This document shows positions 1 to 7,397 of a stretch of DNA of 25,934 nt, piece after piece (the stretch's first letter is position 1; each line of letters begins with the position of its first letter). Position numbers and translations under genes: made by a program. A model generated the notes under the pieces. That model made no database searches. It worked only from the letters and a program-made list of their open reading frames with translations, and was not told the DNA's origin. The stretch is taken from assembly GCA_024860865.1 (NCBI GenBank), contig JACRDV010000030.1:1-25934 (forward strand). The letters run 5' to 3'. This stretch comes from JACRDV01 sp024860865 [NCBI: Methanobacteriota archaeon] (GTDB taxonomy: Archaea; JACRDV01).

Positions 1-585
1 ATACTCTCCTCTTCTATCGAATATCACAAGATGCAGTGCCGGGTCTAACTCTTTTTTTGCCGCTGCTGCTAAAGAAAGCAAAAATGTGGATTTGCCGGAC
101 CTTGTTTGGCCACAAATAAAGCAGTGTCCTTTTACAAGACCATTTACATCAATAGAAATTGGAATTTTTAAATTCCTTAAGTTTCCAATTTTAAGGTAGT
201 ATCCATCTTTTGTTGGAGTAATGAATTTCTCTAAGTCTTTTTCTTCAGCCTCATAAACAGGAGTCCAAGTGGAAGGCGGGACTTCTAATGGCCTAAACTT
301 GTTTCCTTCAAAATATCCCAAAGGTTCAGCTGAAGCAACTAAAATTTCCTGGTCAGAAGAAGGCAACTTTAACCCTTTCTTTGCATATCTGGGGCCATAC
401 CGAGTGATATCCATCTCAGGATTCTTGTAATTGATTCCAACTGCGCGTGTTAATACTTCAACTCCTTTTGTTGGATGCTTAACGATGTAATAATTTCCAA
501 ATTCAACATGTTTTTCCTCTAATACTACAAATGAAAAGCTATCATGTGCGGAATTATCAAGTACCCAACCGACTATTTCTTTCAT
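1..585 (-). CDS. herA: HerA-type hexameric DNA translocase, N-terminal part (cut by window edge)
   Basis: The reading frame begins with ATG at 585 and stays open for 195 codons to the left edge, so the C-terminal part of the ATPase is missing. Residues 1-150 form a mostly beta region as expected for the HAS-barrel of HerA. Walker A is GQTRSGKST at about 159-167, and FDRRGEY at 189-195 matches the strand-plus-GEY motif that follows in this family. HerA is an ATP-driven hexameric DNA pump that works with the NurA nuclease in resection of DNA ends, usually with Mre11-Rad50. The gene follows nurA with one base between stop and start, and GGAGG about 9 bases upstream acts as ribosome binding site. 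The pairing with nurA makes HerA itself much more likely than another DUF87 ATPase. Mre11/Rad50 genes, if linked, would lie outside the window. Confidence 0.9.
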   Translation of the reverse strand, partial: MKEIVGWVLDNSAHDSFSFVVLEEKHVEFGNYYIVKHPTKGVEVLTRAVGINYKNPEMDITRYGPRYAKKGLKLPSSDQEILVASAEPLGYFEGNKFRPLEVPPSTWTPVYEAEEKDLEKFITPTKDGYYLKIGNLRNLKIPISIDVNGLVKGHCFICGQTRSGKSTFLLSLAAAAKKELDPALHLVIFDRRGEY

Positions 586-586
586 C

Positions 587-1672
587 CTAAAGCCTCCATA
601 TTTCAAGCCTTCTTAGATTGATCATATCCAAATCTTTCTCAGACAATTCGCCCGACTTTACCTTATCCATAGCGTGTGAAATGAATCTAGTATAAGTTAA
701 GTCTGTTGTCGGTATGTTTACTTTGGTTAAAATATCTGCCCTTAAGATATGAAATGGTATTCCAGTGAGAGGGTCAGCGGTTGAATGTATTAATGAAGAA
801 ATTTCATCCACTTCCTTGCTCAACCATCCCGGAATTTCAACTCTTATCGGGCTCATTCCTTCAGTACTTTTTATAAAGAAGAGCTTAATTTCCTTATGTT
901 CTTTCGGAAACTCATCTTTTAACATTCTGCCTTCTGCCGGGTCAATTAAATCAGTTCTTTGCCCCTTTTTTAGAACTGGATTTAGCAGAACAGAATCTCT
1001 TATAGATTTTGATAGGCCAAGAATATCAGAATAATAGGTCGATCTCACACGTTTGACAACACATGCAAAAAGCATTCCTCTTCTCTTATATTCCTTTTGA
1101 GCCAGATTAAGCAGTGAAAAAAGGGCTGTTTTCATTTCATTGTAATCCTTATTGTATTCTTTTGAATCCTCTCTGCTTGGAATATATCTGCTGTTTGGTA
1201 TCAATGGTCCATCTATTAACAAAAAATCAGGCTTTCTTTTTTCAATTGCTTTTGTTGCAACGTCATACATGAAACGGTCTCTAATCGCAGCTGCTCTTCT
1301 ACCAGGGTCAACTTCATCATCCCATATTAAAGATTTGCCAAAAGAAATTGGGGTTTTGTCTTCTTCTTCAAGACCTTGTGATGTATAGGCTATAGCCCCA
1401 ACAATTCCAAAATAAAAGCCCTCTAGCTCCTTTCCGTTGTCCCCGCCATCAGCACCAGTAATTTTATATTTAGCAATTTTTTTCATATCGTATCTAACTA
1501 CATCGATGGGTTTGACTTTTTTAGAAACATTTTTTAAGTTTTTTCTTCTGTCTTCTACAAAATCAATAAAAGTCTTGATTGAATTTGGAATTTCTTCCAC
1601 CACAAATTGGTATATTTGGGGGTGGAGTGTATCAATATCAAAATCCCTATCAATTTTCAAGGCGCTCACCAC
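587..1672 (-). CDS. nurA: NurA 5'-3' nuclease
   Basis: A 361-residue protein with the features of the NurA domain. The acidic motif GADGG (Asp75) comes first, followed by a hydrophobic strand ending in LLIDGPL (Asp154). Both are metal-binding positions of this RNase H-like nuclease fold. The segment PFHILRAD near the C terminus resembles the closing NurA motif. NurA is a single- and double-strand nuclease that docks on HerA and degrades DNA ends during homologous recombination. The start is GTG at 1672 or the next GTG at 1669; no in-frame ATG lies near. It heads a two-gene unit with herA and diverges from an iron-sulfur helicase gene, with only 48 bases between them. That gap holds AT-rich TATA-like sequence. 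Length is typical of the family. Confidence 0.9.
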   Translation of the reverse strand: MVSALKIDRDFDIDTLHPQIYQFVVEEIPNSIKTFIDFVEDRRKNLKNVSKKVKPIDVVRYDMKKIAKYKITGADGGDNGKELEGFYFGIVGAIAYTSQGLEEEDKTPISFGKSLIWDDEVDPGRRAAAIRDRFMYDVATKAIEKRKPDFLLIDGPLIPNSRYIPSREDSKEYNKDYNEMKTALFSLLNLAQKEYKRRGMLFACVVKRVRSTYYSDILGLSKSIRDSVLLNPVLKKGQRTDLIDPAEGRMLKDEFPKEHKEIKLFFIKSTEGMSPIRVEIPGWLSKEVDEISSLIHSTADPLTGIPFHILRADILTKVNIPTTDLTYTRFISHAMDKVKSGELSEKDLDMINLRRLEIWRL

Positions 1673-1687
1673 TGAATAAAACCATGT

Positions 1688-1699
1688 ATTTATAAAATA
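1688..1699. promoter_or_regulatory. TATA-like element in the nurA / helicase divergent gap
   Basis: The 48-base gap between the divergent nurA and helicase genes contains TTTATAAAA on the plus strand. It is centred about 27 bases before the ATG at 1721, as expected for an archaeal TATA box driving a leaderless transcript. Read on the minus strand the same bases give TTTTATAAATA, about 20 bases before the nurA GTG, which is rather close. A second AT-rich stretch (1701-1712) could serve nurA instead. Assignment is by pattern and spacing only. Confidence 0.45.
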
Positions 1700-1720
1700 A
1701 GTTATTTACTATACGAAAGT

Positions 1721-3622
1721 ATGGTTGGTCTAAAATTTTTCCCTTACCCAGCTTTTAAAGAAAGCCAGAAAGTCGCTTATGAGAGGCTAAAAACTTCACT
1801 TGAAAATCAGATGCACTTTTTGCTACACTTGCCCACTGGGGGAGGAAAAACTGCAGTTGCTTTATCACTATCTCTCCAAACTGCTCAGGAAAAGGGATTA
1901 AAAGCAATTTATTTGACCTCAAGGCACGAGCAGCATAGAAAACCAATTGAAGAGTTTCTTAAAATTCGGCAGGAATGTGGATTAAATTTCTATGTTTCTT
2001 CTTTTAAGAGCAAACAAACAATGTGCCCACAGTTAAAAGGTGAAGAAATTAGGGATTTCTATGAGATGTGCAAGCTCGCAAAGAAAAACAAGACATGCGC
2101 TTACCATTTAAATTTAAGCGATTTCGATCTGGTTTTAAAGGTTATTAAAAAAATTAAAAATGAAATTTCCAATCCAGAAAAGCTTGAAGAAAAGTATAAA
2201 TTTGACTTAACTGAATTAATTTATGACTATTCTAAAAAATCAAAATTGTGCCCATACGAAATTTCTGGATTTTTAGCTGAAGATTCGATTTTAATAATCG
2301 GCGATTTTTATCATGTTTTTGGCCACCATCAAGCTGAATTCTTAAAAAGAGTTGGGAAGAAATTAAAGGAGATCATTTTAATTATAGATGAAGGAGATCA
2401 GCTTCCTGATAGAATCAGAGGACACTTCAGCGAGCACCTAACTACTTTTATGATCAATGCTTCAATAGCTCAAGCAAATAGATTTAAGCAAAATTTAACC
2501 CAAGCGCAAATCGAGTTTTGGGAAGGTTATTTAAACAGATTAGGTGATTTAAAAACTGCTTTTGAAGAATTTTGTATTTCAAATCTCAAGGGTAAAGAAG
2601 CTAAAGTTGAAAAAGAACAATTCAATGAAATCCTTTTAAAATATTTTAATTTAGAAGAAACGATCAAGGTTTTCTTTGATGCTGAAGAAATCATTAGAAA
2701 TACAGGAAAAAGAGCTTACAGAATAGCAGAATTTTTAGCAGATTGGAATGAAGATAAACCGAGTTATGCAAGAATTCTGCATATAAATATGGGGAATTTT
2801 GTTTTAGACCATTTATGCTTAGACCCGGCTGAAGTCGCATCTCAAATTATAAACAAAACTTATGCCACGATTTTAATGAGCGGTTCTTTAACTCCGGTTG
2901 GAGCATACGCTGATTTTCTAGGATTTGATAGAACTCGAACAGAGATGCTAGAGCTGCCAAGGTCTAAAGAAGATTTTCCAATTGAAAATTCTTTGGTTAC
3001 ATTTGATATTTCAGTCACCACTTGGATCAAAAGAAGAGAAGCTCAAATTGAGAGAATAGCTGAGCATGTTGAAGGAATTATAAATAACACACCTGGAAGT
3101 GCAATTGTTTATTTCCCAAGTTATGAGCTGAGAGATCGAATTGCTAAAATTATGAAGTTAAAAAAACTAACTTTGCTTGAAAAGCCAGAAATGACACAAG
3201 CTGAGAGATCAGACGCAATTAAGGCTCTATGTAAAGAAGCTGTTTTCTTGGGAGTTTTGAGTGGAAAGTTTTCAAGAGGAATCGATTTGCCTGGAGTGCT
3301 CAAAGCCATTATTGTAGTTGGAGTTCCAGTCCATCCACCTGACCTTTTTTCTAAGTTGTTGGAAGAATACTATTCTGATAAATTTGGTTCAAAGAATATC
3401 GGTGCTCTTTATGCTTGGCGAATTCCAGCGATAAATGCAGCAATCCAAGCTGCTGGAAGATTAATTCGAACTAAAGATGACAGAGGAGTAATTGCTTTTT
3501 TAGATGGAAGATATCTTTTTGTGAGAGATTACTACAAAATCTTGCCAGTAGAGTATCGAGATTATAAAAAAGTTGTTCGAGATCCAATTCCTTTTGTTAG
3601 AAAATTTTGGGGCTATCAATAA
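1721..3622 (+). CDS. XPD/DinG-family iron-sulfur DNA helicase with DEGD motif II
   Basis: A 633-residue superfamily 2 helicase. Walker A is LPTGGGKTA at 38-46. Four cysteines fit the Fe-S domain of XPD, at 102, 117, 126 and 177, the last in LCPY as in XPD. Motif II reads IIDEGDQLPD (221-230) where XPD has DEAH. The second RecA domain shows SGSLTP, then GKFSRGIDLPG (motif V) and QAAGRLIR (motif VI). The family unwinds DNA 5' to 3' in repair and transcription-coupled processes. The ATG at 1721 has a TATA box about 27 bases upstream and no leader, so it is probably a leaderless transcript. The gene diverges from nurA-herA and converges on a second HerA-like ATPase. That neighbourhood points to DNA repair or end processing (inference). 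It may be a paralogue rather than orthologous XPD because of the changed motif II. Confidence 0.88.
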   Translation: MVGLKFFPYPAFKESQKVAYERLKTSLENQMHFLLHLPTGGGKTAVALSLSLQTAQEKGLKAIYLTSRHEQHRKPIEEFLKIRQECGLNFYVSSFKSKQTMCPQLKGEEIRDFYEMCKLAKKNKTCAYHLNLSDFDLVLKVIKKIKNEISNPEKLEEKYKFDLTELIYDYSKKSKLCPYEISGFLAEDSILIIGDFYHVFGHHQAEFLKRVGKKLKEIILIIDEGDQLPDRIRGHFSEHLTTFMINASIAQANRFKQNLTQAQIEFWEGYLNRLGDLKTAFEEFCISNLKGKEAKVEKEQFNEILLKYFNLEETIKVFFDAEEIIRNTGKRAYRIAEFLADWNEDKPSYARILHINMGNFVLDHLCLDPAEVASQIINKTYATILMSGSLTPVGAYADFLGFDRTRTEMLELPRSKEDFPIENSLVTFDISVTTWIKRREAQIERIAEHVEGIINNTPGSAIVYFPSYELRDRIAKIMKLKKLTLLEKPEMTQAERSDAIKALCKEAVFLGVLSGKFSRGIDLPGVLKAIIVVGVPVHPPDLFSKLLEEYYSDKFGSKNIGALYAWRIPAINAAIQAAGRLIRTKDDRGVIAFLDGRYLFVRDYYKILPVEYRDYKKVVRDPIPFVRKFWGYQ

Positions 3623-3667
3623 TTAGATTTTTTGAAACAAATAAAAACTACACAGAAAGATTTTAAA

Positions 3668-5401
3668 CTAACTAATACCCGTATCTAATTTGCCAGAATA
3701 ACCATTGATGTAAATTTTCCTGGTTCTACCTTTATCGTTGGTCAAGCTAATACAATAGTATGGATAATAAACTAGTTTGGCTTTTTCAACTTCAGCCATT
3801 TGAAACATCCCCTTAATTATCTTTCTTATCGTATCTTCACTAAACTTTGGCTTTAAAGAACTAATTTCACCTTTTGAAACACTGTGCTCTTGCGGTAATA
3901 CTGTGCTCAAATTTTCGAGCTCATTTGGAAAAGAAACTTCTACCAATGGGGCATATTTGTATGTTCTGCCAATCATTTCAACTGTTGTTGTCAATCCTTT
4001 TTCCCTTAGGCTCCGCAAATTTGTGGTAACTATTTCCTTAGATAATTTAGTTTTTTGCGCAATCTCAAAAGGTGTAAGGTCTTTTCCTTTTGAAAGCTCT
4101 TTAAGCACCATCACCTGATTTTCATTTAGCTGATGGAGGCGCGAAAACCCTTTGCTTCTCTCCAAGTTCCCATTTGGATCATATTTAATCCATTCTCCAG
4201 TTGCCCCATCCCAACAAGAATAAATTTCAACGAACTTTCTGCCTAAAATTCCTCTTTTCAATGCCTTAATCTTACAAACAATAATTGGATGATAGTAAGC
4301 AGTTAGATTTGTAATATTCTCAACAGGAGCTCCAATTCCAAACTTTCTTTTCTTGTATTTTTCAGCTTCCGCTAAAGCAGTTTGTTCAGTTAATACAAAT
4401 GGAATTGCGAGTATGCCCTCTTTAACTTTTTCTTCTGCTTTGGGTTTAGAAACTTGAATTTCTTTAGGTTCAACTTGTGGAGCTATTTCAACTTCTGAAG
4501 TTACTTCAATCTCTTCTTTGAGTCGTTCGATAATTTCAGCAATCTTTACTGGCTGGCCCTTTTCAACAGTTGGAGTGAAGCCGCCGTGAGGTGTTTCTCT
4601 TTTTCTAACTTTGATTACCTTTGGATATTGAACAACATCGCCCATTATGAAGAATTGACCCGGCTCTAAATTAGGCAGCTTATAAAGGTCTTCCTTTCTT
4701 TGAAAGAAAAATTTCACAGCTTCAAGATCATTCATTAAAGTGAGTTTTCCTAAAAACTGATTGCCACATTGTGATAAAATATTTTTATCAACCATAGCAG
4801 GCCTTTGAGTCGCTATGGTTAATCCAATTCCTCTTTTTCTGCCTCTCCGGCTGATACTTTGTAGCTCTTCCACTCCTCCTCTTTTGCTTTGGGGAGCAAA
4901 TCTATCAGCTTCTTCAACAATTAGCAGATATGGTTTTCTCAGTTTTGTTTCAAGCTCATATAAAGCCTTACAAAATTTTGATACTATTGCAACATCATCA
5001 TCGCATTCTGAAACATCTAAAATTAATGGGATATTAGCATCCAAAACCTCATTTGCAAGCCTCTCAGCATTTTCAATTTTAAGTGGAACATCTGCTTGTT
5101 CTCTAGGGCCCGCCCATAGGACTTCGAATTTTCTCTTAAGACTGCTGTACTCCCCTTCTGGGTCTACTATTGCGAAGCCAGCATTCTTCTTGCAAAGTTC
5201 TTCGCATATAATCCCTATAAAGTGCGATTTGCCACTCCCTGACTGCCCAATCACAGCAGTTCTGCCAGTGACTATCTTTTGTAATGGAACAGAAATTCCC
5301 TCTCCCTTATGCTCCCCTAGGTAAAGCTGGTCTGATGGCAAAAGTATCCCAAAAATAATCTTCAGCTCTTTAAATTTAAAATTCGCTATTTTGTCTGACA
5401 A
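3668..5401 (-). CDS. HerA-like (DUF87) ATPase with C-terminal winged helix and duplicated domain
   Basis: A 577-residue protein. The N-terminal 270 residues are a HerA/FtsK-superfamily ATPase: Walker A GQSGSGKS at 52-59, VDPEGEYSSL at 79-88, Walker B LLIVEEAD at 159-166, and ATQRPAMVDKNILSQ at 197-211, typical of HerA-like pumps. A charged linker (290-330) follows. A winged-helix region lies at about 424-485, with the segment LTPFEIAQKTKLSKEIVTTN. It is flanked by two similar small domains, at 369-405 (YYHPIIVCKI to WDGATGEW) and 545-574 (YYPYYCISL to GYSGKLDT). There is no HAS-barrel, unlike the herA at the left edge, so this is a different subfamily. The start is TTG at 5401, since no ATG occurs in the first 200 residues. 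The gene converges with the Fe-S helicase, with 45 bases between the stops. The substrate is unknown; a role in DNA movement is inferred. Confidence 0.82.
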   Translation of the reverse strand: MSDKIANFKFKELKIIFGILLPSDQLYLGEHKGEGISVPLQKIVTGRTAVIGQSGSGKSHFIGIICEELCKKNAGFAIVDPEGEYSSLKRKFEVLWAGPREQADVPLKIENAERLANEVLDANIPLILDVSECDDDVAIVSKFCKALYELETKLRKPYLLIVEEADRFAPQSKRGGVEELQSISRRGRKRGIGLTIATQRPAMVDKNILSQCGNQFLGKLTLMNDLEAVKFFFQRKEDLYKLPNLEPGQFFIMGDVVQYPKVIKVRKRETPHGGFTPTVEKGQPVKIAEIIERLKEEIEVTSEVEIAPQVEPKEIQVSKPKAEEKVKEGILAIPFVLTEQTALAEAEKYKKRKFGIGAPVENITNLTAYYHPIIVCKIKALKRGILGRKFVEIYSCWDGATGEWIKYDPNGNLERSKGFSRLHQLNENQVMVLKELSKGKDLTPFEIAQKTKLSKEIVTTNLRSLREKGLTTTVEMIGRTYKYAPLVEVSFPNELENLSTVLPQEHSVSKGEISSLKPKFSEDTIRKIIKGMFQMAEVEKAKLVYYPYYCISLTNDKGRTRKIYINGYSGKLDTGIS

Positions 5402-5460
5402 AAAATAAGTCTTTTTTATTCTCTAAAAACTTTCAGCTACAAATTTTCTATCAAAATCAA

Positions 5461-5481
5461 ACTATTATGGGATTTAATAGT
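5461..5481. repeat. 7-bp inverted repeat in the 5402-5536 gap
   Basis: ACTATTA (5461-5467) and TAATAGT (5475-5481) are perfect inverted arms separated by seven bases. They lie between the HerA-like ATPase start and the 3' end of the secreted-protein gene. It could be an operator for the ATPase gene, about 60 bases upstream of its TTG, or a chance event in AT-rich DNA. No T-run follows the arms closely, so a terminator is less likely. Confidence 0.25.
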
Positions 5482-5536
5482 AATGAAAGCAAATAATAAT
5501 AAGCTACCTAATCAGGCTAAATACGTACAAAAAATT

Positions 5537-6217
5537 TTACTCACTCCATCTCCATGGCCATGGGAAGCGGGAGGGCTTTCGAGGCTTACCAGGTTTTTCA
5601 GTTTTTTCGAATTTCTCTGACTTCTCTACTTTTTCCGTTTTTCTAGGGGGCTCTGGTTTAATTTTTTTGCCAACAATAAAGGGTATAAGGTGCTCGCCTA
5701 CTGTAGAGAATGCAAGTATGCTGTAGGCTTTTCCATCAACAATCGCTTGGCCAATAACGATGCGTACTCCGCCATTTTTGACCTCTTCAGTTAAAATAAT
5801 ACTCCCAGCTGCTTGTAATGTATCATTCTTCGTTACAACTATTGTACCCAAGAAAGTATGAGCTTCTGTTGTTTCATTTTTTTCTATTGTAATATTTTTC
5901 AGCCCATAGACTTTGGTCCCCAGCTTCATAGTCCCTTTGTACTCGTAGGTAATGTTAAATGGCTCTGCTAGAAACCCTTCTTCCTTAACCAATCCAGGTG
6001 GGAGGGGCGCTTTAGTTACGCGAATCCAGAAGAACTCAAAATTTCTGTGGCTTTCTGTAGGAAATGCGAATCCTTGAGCCTCATATGTCTTCACAGGGAT
6101 GCGCATCCAACTCCAGTTGACTCCTTCCGGTTGCGCTAAAATCGGCAAAACTGACCAAGCTAAAGCTCCTACAAACGCCACTGTTATTGCCATTATTTTT
6201 GTTAGGTATTGATTCAT
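5537..6217 (-). CDS. Secreted protein of unknown function with Lys/Glu-rich tail
   Basis: I do not recognise the family. With the ATG at 6217 the protein has 226 residues. A signal peptide of about 28 residues (hydrophobic core from IMAITVAF to LPILA, then QPEG) should send it out of the cell. The middle (about 30-185) is beta-rich and holds potential N-glycosylation sites (NIT, NET, NDT). The tail from about 190 is a low-complexity series of KTEK, VEKSEK, FEKTEK and KPGKPRK units, ending in the aromatic motif FPWPWRW. The upstream GTG at 6226 is also in frame, but GTGAT with four bases before the ATG reads better as the ribosome binding site. The gene follows the membrane-bound winged-helix regulator by about 80 bases on the same strand. 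The tail could bind an anionic cell surface (inference). Confidence 0.7.
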   Translation of the reverse strand: MNQYLTKIMAITVAFVGALAWSVLPILAQPEGVNWSWMRIPVKTYEAQGFAFPTESHRNFEFFWIRVTKAPLPPGLVKEEGFLAEPFNITYEYKGTMKLGTKVYGLKNITIEKNETTEAHTFLGTIVVTKNDTLQAAGSIILTEEVKNGGVRIVIGQAIVDGKAYSILAFSTVGEHLIPFIVGKKIKPEPPRKTEKVEKSEKFEKTEKPGKPRKPSRFPWPWRWSE

Positions 6218-6297
6218 TTTTATCACATTTTTTTAATAATGAAACAAACTATCTAGTTAGCCTGAAACGATTTGGAACAATTTTAAGACAAACAAAG

Positions 6298-7206
6298 CTA
6301 AGTAAAAGGCTTTTTTTCAAGAGCCCATTCAGAAAATTCTACTAAGTTTGTTTTTCCAACACCTACCAACTTGATTATATTTTTCCGTTCAAGCTCTTTT
6401 AACGTCCTATGGAGAGTAGCTTTTGGTATACCTGTGGAATAATATAGTTTAGCTTGTGTTGTTTTACCTCCAAATTTTAATAGTTCATCAATTATTTTCC
6501 TTTCTCTTTCATCTAAAGTTGGAAGAACTGTTGTTAAATTAGTTGAGGGCTGAATAGTTGCAGGCTGGATGGGAATTACTTTGCGCCTTTTTAAATAAAT
6601 TGCTGAAGCAACTCCAGCTAAGGAAATTAAACCTAATGCTAGCAACAAATAATAGAAATAAGCCTCAGTTGTGCCAGATAAGGCACTGGCTTTAGGTTGG
6701 TAATTAATTGCAGAAGAAAATTGCTCACCATCCTGAACCAACCAAGATATTGTTATTTGCTTGTTTGCAAGTTCGATAAACGGTTCAATTTTTGGATAGC
6801 TTTCAATGTGCCTTATTATTGAACTTGGCAAGTAGATATTTACTTCAAGCATGTGAAATGAAGTTGGAAAAGTAAAATTTAAAGTCCAAATTGAACCGCT
6901 TTTTGAAGTCAAAGCGTCTGTGGAAAATGTAACTGCAGATTCATTAGAAGTTGGAGAAAAAGTCAAAAAAGTTTTGTTTCTAAAATAACTGAGAGGACCT
7001 TTTTTATCAAATACTTCTAGTTTTTCTGTCGGGTAAGGAAGGTAAAGAGTAACATTTTCAGGTCTAGGTATAGTTAAAGCTATAAAAGCTCTTCCTGTTT
7101 CTGAAATGGTTATGCTAATAGTACTGGTAGCTAATTCTTGAGCAGCTACCAATTGAACTAACACCAATGTGAAAATAAAAACAGATATAGTCCTTTTCAT
7201 GCGCAT
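6298..7206 (-). CDS. Membrane-anchored winged-helix transcriptional regulator
   Basis: A 302-residue protein with a signal peptide (1-22) and an external beta-rich domain (about 24-175). One membrane span follows (about 183-205, LLLALGLISLAGVASAIYL) with a positive stop-transfer KRRK. The cytoplasmic part is a linker plus a MarR/TrmB-like winged helix (231-295). It contains TTQAKLYYSTGIPKATLHRT and the wing region NIIKLVGVGKTNLVEF. Such one-component receptors are common in archaea: an outside signal is thought to alter DNA binding at the membrane. The ligand and target are unknown. The neighbouring secreted protein gene downstream is a natural candidate partner or target (inference). The start is ATG at 7206, with a second ATG two codons on. 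An AT-rich TATA-like stretch (AATAAATATTTG) lies about 40 bases upstream. Confidence 0.8.
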   Translation of the reverse strand: MRMKRTISVFIFTLVLVQLVAAQELATSTISITISETGRAFIALTIPRPENVTLYLPYPTEKLEVFDKKGPLSYFRNKTFLTFSPTSNESAVTFSTDALTSKSGSIWTLNFTFPTSFHMLEVNIYLPSSIIRHIESYPKIEPFIELANKQITISWLVQDGEQFSSAINYQPKASALSGTTEAYFYYLLLALGLISLAGVASAIYLKRRKVIPIQPATIQPSTNLTTVLPTLDERERKIIDELLKFGGKTTQAKLYYSTGIPKATLHRTLKELERKNIIKLVGVGKTNLVEFSEWALEKKPFT

Positions 7207-7397
7207 CGCGAACTTAGATTGTTTTTTCTGATCATGGAGCCAAATATTTATTCAATTTAGATTAATTTATTTAGGTTTATATTTTAAGGGACTTTTGTAA
7301 TATTAAGTTAGTATAAACAATATTATAATCAAGGACTAAGATAACTTTAAGAGAATTTAAATTGAAAATGCAGTAGCTAATATTCCTGGGGATTTCC

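Noticed and set aside
4815-5324. Open frame of 169 codons on the plus strand
   Set aside because: It lies antisense inside the HerA-like ATPase; its Ser/Leu/Phe-rich product is what reversed coding DNA gives, and it has no recognisable domain.
1-5401. Anti-phage HerA-nuclease defence island
   Set aside because: The nuclease is standard NurA, and I see no integrases, toxins, restriction genes or composition shift; a housekeeping DNA-repair cluster is more likely.
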